A DNA stretch of 64,000 nt from Rubinisphaera margarita (lineage in GTDB: Bacteria > Planctomycetota > Planctomycetia > Planctomycetales > Planctomycetaceae), in NCBI RefSeq assembly GCF_022267515.1, contig NZ_JAKFGB010000012.1, positions 930,001 to 994,000 on the forward strand, in the 5' to 3' direction. The position numbers and the translations under genes were made by a program. Of the stretch, positions 52,765 through 62,039 are shown one piece after another. The first letter of the stretch is position 1, and each line of letters begins with the position of its first letter. A model generated the notes under the pieces. It worked only from the letters and a program-made list of their open reading frames with translations, had not been told where the DNA came from and made no database searches.

Positions 52765-55700
52765 ATGACCAGAACAGTTGCCCCGGCCCGCCGCCTCTCT
52801 GCCGCAGTGTTTGCGTTAGTAAACTCGCTCGCGTTCTGTCAGCTCGGAACCGCGGAAGAATCGCGGATTGACTTCAATCAGGACGTCATTCCCATTTTGT
52901 CTGACAACTGCTACGCATGTCACGGACAGGACGAGGAACAGCGGGCAGCTGAGCTGCGACTCGACAACGCGATCGATGCCACAGCGGACCGCGACGGCTC
53001 GCCGGCGATTGTTCCCGGGAATCCAGAAGCGAGCCTTGTCTGGGAACGAATCAGTACCAGCGACACCGATCTGATCATGCCACCCGCAGAGTCGCATAAG
53101 AAGCTGACCGCTGATCAGAAAGAAGTGATCCGCCGATGGATTGAAGAGGGAGCCGAGTATCGCGAGCACTGGGCCTACGTGGCTCCGAAGAAAACCGAGC
53201 TTCCAGCTTCTGAATTCGATCACCCGATCGATGCCTTTCTGGACAGCAGTCGTCGCGAACGAGACCTGCCGCACAATGAGCGAGCCGACCGTCGAACACT
53301 GATCCGCCGAGTCACTCTCGATCTCACCGGGTTGCCTCCGACGCTCGATGAAGTCCGAGACTTCGTGGCCGACGAACGTCCCAAGGCTTACGAGCACCTC
53401 GTCGATCGCCTGCTGAAGACTCCGGCTTACGGGGAAAACATGGCGAGAAGCTGGCTCGATCTCGCCCGTTACGCCGATACACACGGACTGCATCTGGACA
53501 ACATTCGCTCGATGTGGCCGTACCGCGACTGGGTCGTTCAGGCCTTTAACAACAATGTTCCGTTCGATGAATTTACGCGGTGGCAACTGGCCGGCGACCT
53601 GCTTCCCGATTCGACGCGTGAACAGCAGATTGCCTCGGGGTTCAATCGCTGCAACGTGTCGACCAGCGAGGGCGGCAGCATCAATGAAGAGTGGATCTAC
53701 CGCTATGCAGTCGACCGGACCTCCACGATGGCGGAAGTCTGGATGGGGATGACGGCCGGGTGTGCGGTCTGTCACGACCACAAGTTCGATCCACTTTCAA
53801 CCCACGAATACTATTCCCTCTACGCCTTCTTCCACAGTGCGGCCGACCCCGCGATGGATGGGAACAAAGAAGACACTCCACCGGTTCTCAAACTCTATTC
53901 TGAGGAGGAGAAGGCCGTTATCGCCGCACTTCGGAAGGATCTCGAAACGGTCGAACTGCAGGTGCGGAAAGCGGTGACCAGCTTCGACTATTCCGATCCG
54001 GCCACGATTGAACCGACTCCAAAGCCGGAAGAAACCGAAACGGTCTGGTTCGAAGATGGTTTTCCATCCGGCGCCAACGTCCAGTCATCCGGAGCTCCAC
54101 TGAAGTTGATTTCGTCCGGCGACGGACCGGTGCTCAGTGGCGATAAAGCACTGCAGCGGACGGCCGGTGGTCTGGAACAGGATTTCTTCAGCAGCGGCGC
54201 CGAGTTTTCCGTTCCCTCTGGCGGAACGATCTTCACCCACTGCTATCTCGACCCGGAGAACCTTCCTGAAGCGATCATGGTTCAGTTCCATACCGATGGC
54301 TGGAAGCATCGGGCGGTCTGGGGAACAGAAGAGAAGATTCCGTTCGGTAAATCAGACTCGACTGAGAAAGTCCTGATGGGCGAACTTCCCGAAGCCGGCC
54401 GCTGGGTTCGGCTTGAAGTTCCTGCCGCGAAAATGGGACTCAAGCCGGGGCAGAAAATAACCGGATACGCCTTTACCCAGTTCGCGGGCACGGTGAGCTG
54501 GGATCGCCTGGGCGTCGTTTCCAAGATCGATCGAGCGAACGATCCTTCGTGGTCATTCGAAGTCTGGAAGAAGAAGAATCAGGGGAAACGGAACAACGAT
54601 CTTCCGGACGATCTGCGAAACCTGGTCCGTGGCAAGCAGCCAGCACAATGGTCCGACGACGAAGCGAGACAGATCTACGAGTTCTGGATTGAGAACTTCT
54701 ACGCCGGAGTCGACGATGACCTGACCGCGTTGAAGTCGAAGAAAACCAGGCTGCAGACCGAGATCGACAAGAAGGAGAGCGATGTCCCCGTCACGCTTGT
54801 GATGGCCGACCTGAATAAGCCTCGTGAGAGCTTCGTGATGATTCGTGGCGCCTACGATAAGCCGGGAGATAAAGTCTCGAGAACCGTTCCGGCGTTTCTT
54901 CCCCCTCTGCCCGAAAGCGCGGACGGTGACTACGACCGCCTCGACCTGGCGAACTGGCTGGTCAGCGGCACACACCCTCTGACGGCTCGCGTAACCGTGA
55001 ACCGGTTCTGGCAGCAGTTCTTCGGCACAGGGATCGTTAAAACAAGCGGCGATTTCGGCCTGCAGGGCGAACCGCCCGTGCATCCGGAACTGCTCGACTG
55101 GCTGGCGGTTGATTTCGTGGAGCATGACTGGGATATCAAACGGCTCATCAAGTTCATCGTCACAAGCGAAGCTTATTGCCAGGATTCCACGGTGACGCCG
55201 TCCGTACTGGAACGGGATCCGGAGAATCGCCATCTCGCCCGCGGTCCACGCCTGCGACTGTCGGCTGAGGTGCTCCGTGATCAGGCACTGTTCCACAGTG
55301 GTTTGCTTGTCGACAAGATGGGGGGCGAAGGAGTCTTCCCTTACCAGCCGGACAACATCTGGGAACCCGTCGCGTTTGGTGGCAGCAACACCCGGTTCTA
55401 CAAGCAGAGCACGGGCGAGGACCTTTACCGCCGTAGTCTGTATACGTTCCTCAAAAGAACAGCCCCCCCGCCCTTCATGTCGACATTCGACGCCCCGAGT
55501 CGGGAGCAAAGTTGTACCCGGCGAGAGCGGACGAACACTCCGCTCCAGGCGCTGCAGTTGATGAATGACGTGCAATACTTCGAAGCCGCCCGTGCTTTCG
55601 CTGAACGGATGATGAAAGCGGGCGGTTCGACACCGGAATCTCGCCTCGCATGGGGCTGGGAAGTGACCACCTCACGTCCGCCAACCGATAACGAACTGTC

Positions 55701-55884
55701 TCTTGTGGCATCTCTTCTGAAGGACTATCGCGAACGCTACCAGAACGATGCCGCCGGTGCGAAGGAAGTTATCACCTTCGGAGAGAGCAAACCGGACGAA
55801 AAGCTCGATCCTTCAGAGCTAGCGGCCTACACACTCGTCGCAAACCTGCTGCTGAATCTCGACGAAACGATCAACAAGAACTGA
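52765..55884 (+). CDS. Exported DUF1549/DUF1553 cytochrome protein with beta-jellyroll insert
   Basis: This 1039-residue protein is counted from ATG 52765 (a GTG at 52753 is also in frame; GAGG lies 11 bases before the ATG). Signal peptide about 1-31. Haem motif C49-Y-A-C52-H53, then DUF1549 (about 170-365, with 'CAVCHDHKFDPL') and DUF1553 (about 720-1000, 'HPLTARVTVNRFWQQFFGTG', 'PVHPELLDWLAVDF'). About 420-590 is a beta-sandwich insert that resembles carbohydrate-binding modules ('ETVWFEDGFPSGANVQSSG', 'AGRWVRLEVPAAKMGLKPGQKITGYAF'). It pairs with the DUF1501 gene 10 bases downstream. Confidence 0.92.
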   Translation: MTRTVAPARRLSAAVFALVNSLAFCQLGTAEESRIDFNQDVIPILSDNCYACHGQDEEQRAAELRLDNAIDATADRDGSPAIVPGNPEASLVWERISTSDTDLIMPPAESHKKLTADQKEVIRRWIEEGAEYREHWAYVAPKKTELPASEFDHPIDAFLDSSRRERDLPHNERADRRTLIRRVTLDLTGLPPTLDEVRDFVADERPKAYEHLVDRLLKTPAYGENMARSWLDLARYADTHGLHLDNIRSMWPYRDWVVQAFNNNVPFDEFTRWQLAGDLLPDSTREQQIASGFNRCNVSTSEGGSINEEWIYRYAVDRTSTMAEVWMGMTAGCAVCHDHKFDPLSTHEYYSLYAFFHSAADPAMDGNKEDTPPVLKLYSEEEKAVIAALRKDLETVELQVRKAVTSFDYSDPATIEPTPKPEETETVWFEDGFPSGANVQSSGAPLKLISSGDGPVLSGDKALQRTAGGLEQDFFSSGAEFSVPSGGTIFTHCYLDPENLPEAIMVQFHTDGWKHRAVWGTEEKIPFGKSDSTEKVLMGELPEAGRWVRLEVPAAKMGLKPGQKITGYAFTQFAGTVSWDRLGVVSKIDRANDPSWSFEVWKKKNQGKRNNDLPDDLRNLVRGKQPAQWSDDEARQIYEFWIENFYAGVDDDLTALKSKKTRLQTEIDKKESDVPVTLVMADLNKPRESFVMIRGAYDKPGDKVSRTVPAFLPPLPESADGDYDRLDLANWLVSGTHPLTARVTVNRFWQQFFGTGIVKTSGDFGLQGEPPVHPELLDWLAVDFVEHDWDIKRLIKFIVTSEAYCQDSTVTPSVLERDPENRHLARGPRLRLSAEVLRDQALFHSGLLVDKMGGEGVFPYQPDNIWEPVAFGGSNTRFYKQSTGEDLYRRSLYTFLKRTAPPPFMSTFDAPSREQSCTRRERTNTPLQALQLMNDVQYFEAARAFAERMMKAGGSTPESRLAWGWEVTTSRPPTDNELSLVASLLKDYRERYQNDAAGAKEVITFGESKPDEKLDPSELAAYTLVANLLLNLDETINKN

Positions 55885-55894
55885 GCCCCTCGCC

Positions 55895-57361
55895 ATGCAA
55901 CCTGCCATCGACTACTTCAAGCTGGCACAGCGACGCCAGTTCTTCGCCTCTAGCGGCCTCAGCCTCGGCGGTCTCGCTTACGCGATGCTGTCTGGCTCGT
56001 CGACCGCCGCTGCGGTAGAAAGTACCGGTCAAGTCCATCCGCCTCTACCGGGACTGCCGCACTTCGCCCCTCGTGCGAAAAGACTGATCTATCTGCACAT
56101 GAATGGGGCTCCCTCGCAGCTGGACCTGTTCGACTACAAGCCGGGATTGGAGGAGCACTACGACAAGGATCTGCCTGATTCGATCCGCAACGGACAACGT
56201 ATCACCACGATGACTTCCGGCCAGGCGAGATTCCCGGTCGCCCCTTCGAAATTCGCGTTCAAGCCTCGTGGACAAAGCGGCATCCTGATGAGCGAACTGG
56301 TGCCGCACATGCACGAGATCGCCGATGACATCACGATGATCAAGTCGGTGCATACCGAAGCCATCAATCACGATCCCGCCTGCACGTTCGTGATGACCGG
56401 CAGCGAGATTCCGGGAAAGCCGAGCCTCGGCTCCTGGTTGAGTTATGGCCTCGGCAGCGAGAGTAACGACCTTCCCGCCTTCGTCGTGTTCACGCCGACC
56501 TTTCCGGCAGGAAGCCAGGCCCAGGCGCTCTTCACGCGGATGTGGAGCAGCGGATTTCTTCCAACGTCGCACAATGGCGTCGCTCTGCGAGGCACCGGCG
56601 ATCCTGTCCTCTTCATTCGCAACCCACCCGGCGTAAGTGGCGAGGATCGCCGTAAAATGCTCGATGCTCTGGGACAATTGAACGCGGCCACACATGCGCG
56701 ATTAGGAGATCCGGAAACACAGACGCGAATCGCCCAGTACGAAATGGCGTTCCGCATGCAGACCAGCGTTCCCGAACTGACCGATCTTGGAAGCGAATCG
56801 AAGGAAACGCTCGAAATGTATGGCCCGAACGTAGGAAAAATGGGGACGTACGCTTCGAGCGCGATTCTGGCCCGACGACTGATCGAACGTGGTGTTCGAG
56901 TTGTTCAGATTCTGCATCGTGGCTGGGATCAGCATAACAATCTGCCGAAGCTGATCAGCAATCAATGCGAAGACGTCGATCAGCCGACTGCGGCCCTTAT
57001 TAAAGACCTCAAACAGCGAGGTCTGCTTGAAGATACGCTCGTCGTTTTCGGCGGCGAATTCGGCCGCACGGTCTATTCACAAGGGACGCTGACGAAAGAG
57101 AATTACGGACGCGATCACCACCCGCGCAATTTCTGCATGTGGATGGCGGGAGGCGGCGTGCGGAAAGGACTCACCTACGGCGAGACCGACGACTTCAGCT
57201 ACAACGTCGTCGAGAACCCGGTCCACCTGAATGATCTCAATGCGACCATCCTGCATTGCATGGGGATCGACGATCGCCGTCTGAGCTTCCGCTTCCAGGG
57301 ACTCGACCAGCGACTGACCGGCGTGGAAACACCTAAAGTGGTTCACGACGTTCTTGCTTGA
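55895..57361 (+). CDS. Tat-exported DUF1501 protein
   Basis: This 488-residue protein has signal 'AQRRQFFASSGLSLGGLAY' (about 11-29). Conserved blocks are 'LIYLHMNGAPSQLDLFDYKP', 'RGVRVVQILHRGWDQHNNLP', 'LVVFGGEFGRTVYSQG' and 'GRDHHPRNFCMWMAGGGVRKG'. It starts 10 bases after its DUF1549/1553 partner and closes that two-gene operon. Confidence 0.93.
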   Translation: MQPAIDYFKLAQRRQFFASSGLSLGGLAYAMLSGSSTAAAVESTGQVHPPLPGLPHFAPRAKRLIYLHMNGAPSQLDLFDYKPGLEEHYDKDLPDSIRNGQRITTMTSGQARFPVAPSKFAFKPRGQSGILMSELVPHMHEIADDITMIKSVHTEAINHDPACTFVMTGSEIPGKPSLGSWLSYGLGSESNDLPAFVVFTPTFPAGSQAQALFTRMWSSGFLPTSHNGVALRGTGDPVLFIRNPPGVSGEDRRKMLDALGQLNAATHARLGDPETQTRIAQYEMAFRMQTSVPELTDLGSESKETLEMYGPNVGKMGTYASSAILARRLIERGVRVVQILHRGWDQHNNLPKLISNQCEDVDQPTAALIKDLKQRGLLEDTLVVFGGEFGRTVYSQGTLTKENYGRDHHPRNFCMWMAGGGVRKGLTYGETDDFSYNVVENPVHLNDLNATILHCMGIDDRRLSFRFQGLDQRLTGVETPKVVHDVLA

Positions 57362-57406
57362 CCTCGCAGGGCGCCGTTCCGGAAAGCCGGACAAAGTGTT
57401 TGCGAT

Positions 57407-57517
57407 TTACTCGGAATCGCCGGGCTTGCGCAGGCGTCTACTGCGGTAATGGATGCCGAGAAAGATGGCGACTGCCAAAGCAATCACGAGTATCAGGAAC
57501 TCAGGAGCGTCAATCAT
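57407..57517 (-). CDS. 36-residue single-pass membrane protein
   Basis: A short gene with good signals: GAGGGGG lies 4 bases before the ATG at 57517, and the frame closes with TAA at 57407. Residues about 7-23 ('FLILVIALAVAIFLGIH') are one transmembrane helix, followed by a basic tail 'YRSRRLRKPGDSE', so the C-terminus should be cytoplasmic. No homologue is recognised. Its stop lies 46 bases from the stop of the convergent DUF1501 gene. It may be a regulatory micropeptide or toxin-like peptide; nothing in the sequence decides. Confidence 0.6.
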   Translation of the reverse strand: MIDAPEFLILVIALAVAIFLGIHYRSRRLRKPGDSE

Positions 57518-57957
57518 CGTTCCCCCTCAGCTCGACTACGGTCAACGTTGATCATCGTTGCTTCAATCGTAGTCGGAATCGGCGAAAGACTCCAGAAGAA
57601 TCTGCCGGACAAGAGCCGAGTTCCGCGTCGCGGAACTGAGCCGGACAGGAAGAAGAAAACGAAGTGGGGGTCCGGTTTCAGGAGCCGGAATGAAACCGGA
57701 TGTTCCCCACTGCGCGAGAGTGTCCGAAGGGGAAATGGGTCGCTTTGCCCGCTTCGGGAGTTCAGGCCGCTGAGCCGGGGTGTGTTAGAGGAACCGGCCA
57801 CAGCTGCCTGATTTACTTAACAGCAAGCCTCGTGCCGCACCGAGAATTGCCCAATTTGGCATTAAAACGGGCGTGTTTCCGCGAAAGCCGACCGGCGCGA
57901 GGCGAAGTCCTCGCCAGTGGCGGCGAAGAAGTCGCCGTACCGTGTTATCGGATCGTG
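57518..57957. other. Intergenic region with two long stem-loops
   Basis: At 57663-57711, AGTGGGG/CCCCACT encloses CCGGTTTC/GAAACCGG, giving 15 pairs with small internal loops and a 12-base end loop. At 57724-57757, CCGAAG/CTTCGG encloses a G-run/C-run pairing. Neither is followed by a U-tract on either strand. They may be part of an unknown small RNA or the 5' region of the 36-codon gene. No longer reading frame here has a ribosome-binding site. Confidence 0.4.
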
Positions 57958-60225
57958 CTATCGCCCGGGCCGCAGATGCTGGTCGAGGAAACGGAATGTC
58001 CCCTCCCCGTTAATGGCGTGCGGGCCGACGAACCATTCGATCTCGGTGCGATCACCGATGCCGAGTTTCGCCTGATAGCGGTTGCGAACCTTGGCATACT
58101 CAAAGGCGACCCACTCGTCGTCGCCGACACCATCGAAATGGCCCCGTTCGACCATGAATGGACGCGGGCAAATGAGGGCGGCCATCTCGGCGTAGTTGAA
58201 GGTACTTCCCAGATCAAACTCCCAGATCTCGTACTCGCCGGTCCAGACATAGCTGAACTTGTGCCGTGTGCTGGCGTTCTTTAGAACCCATTCGTTGAAG
58301 TCGCCGGAGCAGATCGACAGACAATAGTCGGTCACCAGAGCCGGAATCCGCATGGCCGACTTTCCGCCATAGCTGAGACCATAGAAGGCGATTCGCTGAG
58401 GATCGACATTCGGCTGCGTCTTCAGCCAGTTCAGAATCTGCTGATGTTGCGGCACGATGGTCGAGAAAAGCGTCTTCCCGATCGCATTCGATTTCCGCTG
58501 CAGAGTCCGAAAGCGATCCTGGAAGAGGTACGGGTTCTGGGGACAGAAAACGATATAGCCGTTCTTGCAGAGTTCGGAAGCGAAGTCCTTATAGGCTCGA
58601 TGCTCCATGCCAAACAGATCAGTCGGTCGCCCTTCGAGCCCATGCTGACACACGACGACCGGACGACGCTCGTCTGGCGGGAGATCCTTGGGAAGCAGTA
58701 ACACCCCGTACGCGAAGACATCGGGGAAGACGTCGAGCATCACTTCATAGCCCGTCCATTCCGGCTCGTCCCAGGTCCGGCGGGTTCGCGCATTGAACGG
58801 CAGCAGGTCATGGTCAAAGTGACCGATCACATCGTGTCGAAAAATCTCGCGATACTCTTCGACTCTGGCTTCATGCTCCGTCAGCGAGTTCGTTTCCAGC
58901 TCTTTCATGAACTCCTGACGAACGAAATGGCTCTCTGGAATGAGCTGCTGGGTGTAGTCGATCAACTCGGCGAGTTGGCGTTGCTGACGCTCCTGCTGCG
59001 ATGCCGCATCCGCTGGCTGCAGAATTCGTAGAGTGTTCTCGCTCGAAGGGACCGTCAATTCGAGGAAGAACTGGTCCAACACCGAACCAAATGACTTCGG
59101 AGACTCTTCCGGCCCAAATTCGATGTGTTCGTGTCGAACCGCCCTCTGAATCTCTCCCTTGATTTCTTCGGCCGATGGTGTGGAGATCGCTCCGGGAGCT
59201 CCGCCTTCCGTCGGGAGAACAACCTCGGGAGCCTTCGCGTGCTCAATGATGCAACGCCGTGGCCAGATCATTGTGGCGAGTTCCGCGTCGCCGAACTGAT
59301 CGAGACGCCCGAACACATTGCGAGCGAGTGGCTCCTCCCAGATCCGCTCACGTGGTCCGAAGTAGCCGCTAACCAGCACCCGGTCGATTCGCGAGTCGAG
59401 GGCCCCCGCATAGAGTGCAAGCATCCCTCCTTCGCCATAACCGACCACACCGATTTCCGCGTCAACGCCGGCGTCCTTCGAAAACCAGTCGATGCAGGCG
59501 AACACCTTCTGCAGTTCATAACCGATGACATGGCGTCCCAGATCAAACGCGGCTCGGTAGATATACTCTCGATTCGTAACTTTCGCCCGCTTCGCATGCC
59601 CGGGAGCTCCTCGGGCTTCTATCTCACGGCTGATCAGCGTCGGGACGATCACCCGACACCCAGCAGCGGCCAGTCGCAATGCGACTTGGGACTGTGACTC
59701 GAGACCTGGCGAGAGTCCCGCGATCTGCTCCGGCGTCTGATCGGCATCGGGAACAACGACAACGTTCGCTGAGACTTTGCCATCTCTGGGGACCAGCAGA
59801 AGGCCTTCTCCATGAATCCCCTTCAGGACCGGCCAGCGGATTGCGAAGACGTCGACAGTATCTGTTTCAGCGACGAGTGCCGGTCGAGACGTCGTTGCGA
59901 GAAGTTCGGGGGCATCGAACTTCTCGCGCTGTTCGCGAACCCCCAGGATGTAAGCGAGGCGTTGACGATTCTCGACAATCGATTGATTGAAAGCATCAGT
60001 CGAGGAGAAATCGTAAGACCAATGGTTCGCCCTGTCGGCGATACTGGCATCAATCTCGTCCCGTAGAAATCGATCGATTCCGTCGACCATCTCAGAGGCG
60101 AGATCGCCGGTCATGGTCAAAGGAGTAGTCCCCGCAAGCGGGTCGCCTCCGTGAACTGAGAGGTGGCAAGTCAGGCAGAGGATGACAACCAAAATCGCTC
60201 GAAAACGGAATCGGACCATGATCAC
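57958..60225 (-). CDS. Exported tandem alpha/beta hydrolase (acetyl xylan esterase-like), first domain lacking the nucleophile
   Basis: The protein has 755 residues, with signal peptide about 1-26. There are two hydrolase folds. In the first (about 90-400) the nucleophile elbow reads 'GVVGYGEGGML', lacking Ser at the centre of GxSxG. In the second (about 440-750) it is 'IAFYGLSYGGKSAM', a normal GxSxGG elbow, and 'VVCQHGLEGRPTDLF' precedes it. The ending 'WFVGPHAINGEG' supplies the catalytic His. Only the C-terminal half is expected to be active; the N-terminal half may bind substrate. It stands alone between two minus-strand genes. Confidence 0.87.
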   Translation of the reverse strand: MIMVRFRFRAILVVILCLTCHLSVHGGDPLAGTTPLTMTGDLASEMVDGIDRFLRDEIDASIADRANHWSYDFSSTDAFNQSIVENRQRLAYILGVREQREKFDAPELLATTSRPALVAETDTVDVFAIRWPVLKGIHGEGLLLVPRDGKVSANVVVVPDADQTPEQIAGLSPGLESQSQVALRLAAAGCRVIVPTLISREIEARGAPGHAKRAKVTNREYIYRAAFDLGRHVIGYELQKVFACIDWFSKDAGVDAEIGVVGYGEGGMLALYAGALDSRIDRVLVSGYFGPRERIWEEPLARNVFGRLDQFGDAELATMIWPRRCIIEHAKAPEVVLPTEGGAPGAISTPSAEEIKGEIQRAVRHEHIEFGPEESPKSFGSVLDQFFLELTVPSSENTLRILQPADAASQQERQQRQLAELIDYTQQLIPESHFVRQEFMKELETNSLTEHEARVEEYREIFRHDVIGHFDHDLLPFNARTRRTWDEPEWTGYEVMLDVFPDVFAYGVLLLPKDLPPDERRPVVVCQHGLEGRPTDLFGMEHRAYKDFASELCKNGYIVFCPQNPYLFQDRFRTLQRKSNAIGKTLFSTIVPQHQQILNWLKTQPNVDPQRIAFYGLSYGGKSAMRIPALVTDYCLSICSGDFNEWVLKNASTRHKFSYVWTGEYEIWEFDLGSTFNYAEMAALICPRPFMVERGHFDGVGDDEWVAFEYAKVRNRYQAKLGIGDRTEIEWFVGPHAINGEGTFRFLDQHLRPGR

Positions 60226-60362
60226 GTCGCTTTCCCGGGTGTTGCGTCAATAGATGGAATGAATCTCGTCGTCCGCGCGGCTGGGCGGACATCGGTTACT
60301 CTGGCAATTGCAAGCGGGCAGCGTTGCTCCTCGCGTCCGGCGAATTGCGAGAGCATCCTCGG

Positions 60363-61655
60363 TCAGGCCAGAGTCCACGGTTTGCGGTACTCCTTCGTCA
60401 GCCATTCAGATGCTTCGGTATCGCCAACGATAGTTTCGCTGTGCGGATCCCAGTTGATCTTCTTGTTGGTGCGTACGGCGATATTGCCGAGGTGGCAGAC
60501 CGTTGCCGAGCGGTGCCCGATGCTGATATCAGCCGCCGGCGTTTCGCGGGACTTGATGCAGTCGATGAAGTTCTGGACGTGCGCGAAGTTCGCGTCGGAG
60601 TTCACGATCCTGGGAACCTCGACCTCCTTCAGCAGTTCCGGCGGGTTGGCAATGAGTCCGCCACGGTAGACGAACAGACTGCCTTTCTCTCCGACAAACT
60701 CAGTCCCCTGCTCCTTGCTGGGCGTCCCCGGCTTCTGACGACAGTTCAGCCTCACACCGTTCGAGTAGGTGTAGACGATGTCGGTTGAGTCGGGAGTTTC
60801 GTACCAGCCATCCGGGTTATAGACGGCGGAGCCTTCGACGGTCACCGGACCGCTGTCGTCCATCCCCAGGCCCCATTGGGCGATGTCGAGATGATGGGCG
60901 CCAAAGTTGGTCTGCTGCCCTCCGCTGTAGTCCCAGAAGAAACGGAACAGGTAGTGGACGCGATTCTGGTTGTAAGGACGCAGTGGAGCCGGACCCAGCC
61001 AGCGATTGAAATCGAACCCCTCCGGCGGTGCACTGTCAGGCACTGGCTTACCAGCCCGGGCAATCCAGTTCGGCCCCGGTAGTGTAACGTTTACCGAAGA
61101 AATCTTGCCAAGAAGACCTTCCTGGACCAGCCTGACGGCAAGTTTGAACTCCTCGCCACTTCGCTGCATCGTCCCCGTCTGCACAACTCGTTTGTGCTTA
61201 CGGGCCGCCGCGATCATCGGTTTGCCTTCGTTGACGACGAGTGTCAGCGGCTTCTCGCAATAAACATCCTTCCCCGCCTGACAGGCCTCGATCGTCATCA
61301 AAGCATGCCATTGATCAGGAACAGTCACAACAACGGCGTCGATGTCTCTGGAATCGAGGAGACGGCGATAGTCGTCGGTCATGACCGCCTTCCGGCCGAT
61401 CTGCTGATCGAGGAAGCCAGCCGCTTCCCCCAGATAATTCTGATCAAGATCGCAGAGCGCCACGATGTTGTTCAGGAAGTACTTCATATTGTTCTTCGGG
61501 CCACCCTGGTTCCCGACCCCAATCATGCCGATCCGGACCTGTTCGCTGGGCGGAACCGCGGCAAAGGTGGCCCGATAACTCTTTGCCGAGAGCCCCATGA
61601 ACAATCCACCGACGGCTGACTTCTGCAGGAACGAGCGACGAGACAGTTGAGCCAT
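60363..61655 (-). CDS. Tat-exported Gfo/Idh/MocA-family oxidoreductase
   Basis: This 430-residue protein is counted from ATG 61655 (GGAG 7 bases upstream; frame open to 61676). Twin-arginine signal 'LSRRSFLQKSAVGGLFMGL' (about 4-22). Rossmann block 'IGMIGVGNQGG' (about 42-52), 'YCEKPLTL' for the conserved Lys, and 'FGAHHLDIAQWGLGMDDSGP' near residue 240 in the substrate domain. Export through Tat implies that NAD(P) is bound before transport, as in other periplasmic Gfo/Idh proteins of planctomycetes. Substrate is unknown, probably a sugar. Confidence 0.92.
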   Translation of the reverse strand: MAQLSRRSFLQKSAVGGLFMGLSAKSYRATFAAVPPSEQVRIGMIGVGNQGGPKNNMKYFLNNIVALCDLDQNYLGEAAGFLDQQIGRKAVMTDDYRRLLDSRDIDAVVVTVPDQWHALMTIEACQAGKDVYCEKPLTLVVNEGKPMIAAARKHKRVVQTGTMQRSGEEFKLAVRLVQEGLLGKISSVNVTLPGPNWIARAGKPVPDSAPPEGFDFNRWLGPAPLRPYNQNRVHYLFRFFWDYSGGQQTNFGAHHLDIAQWGLGMDDSGPVTVEGSAVYNPDGWYETPDSTDIVYTYSNGVRLNCRQKPGTPSKEQGTEFVGEKGSLFVYRGGLIANPPELLKEVEVPRIVNSDANFAHVQNFIDCIKSRETPAADISIGHRSATVCHLGNIAVRTNKKINWDPHSETIVGDTEASEWLTKEYRKPWTLA

Positions 61656-62039
61656 GACAGATCTCCGAAAAGACATTCAGAACGGGGGGGGACACGGGAA
61701 ACAGGTCAACGGTAACAGTATGAGCATTGCAACCGCTCATTGCCACTTTGGGGAGAGATCAGCTTGCCGCGACTCGGCCCACCCCGGAGGACCTCAGCTG
61801 CCGAAGACATGGGCCGCCGTGCCTTCGAATTGATCATGCGGATGTAAGCACGTGTGGATGGGAGGACTACTTTCCATGGAAACATGCCACGATCCGCGTA
61901 CCTTTCGACTTCCGCTGTAAAATTGACAACGGCGGGCGCGGAAACTGCATTCTCTCTCCAGTGGTGGAGCGCATTCCCATCGAATCAGAGAGTTCGACAC
62001 GTCTTTTCACGATGCCTTCTCAGCTCCAGGAGTTTCTTG
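61656..62039. other. Divergent intergenic region
   Basis: The region separates the Tat-exported oxidoreductase and the DUF1559 gene. The plus strand has TTGACA at 61923-61928 with only a weak -10 (TGCATT) 17 bases on, and a TAAAAT at 61918 without a matching -35. No reading frame or RNA is convincing. Confidence 0.4.
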
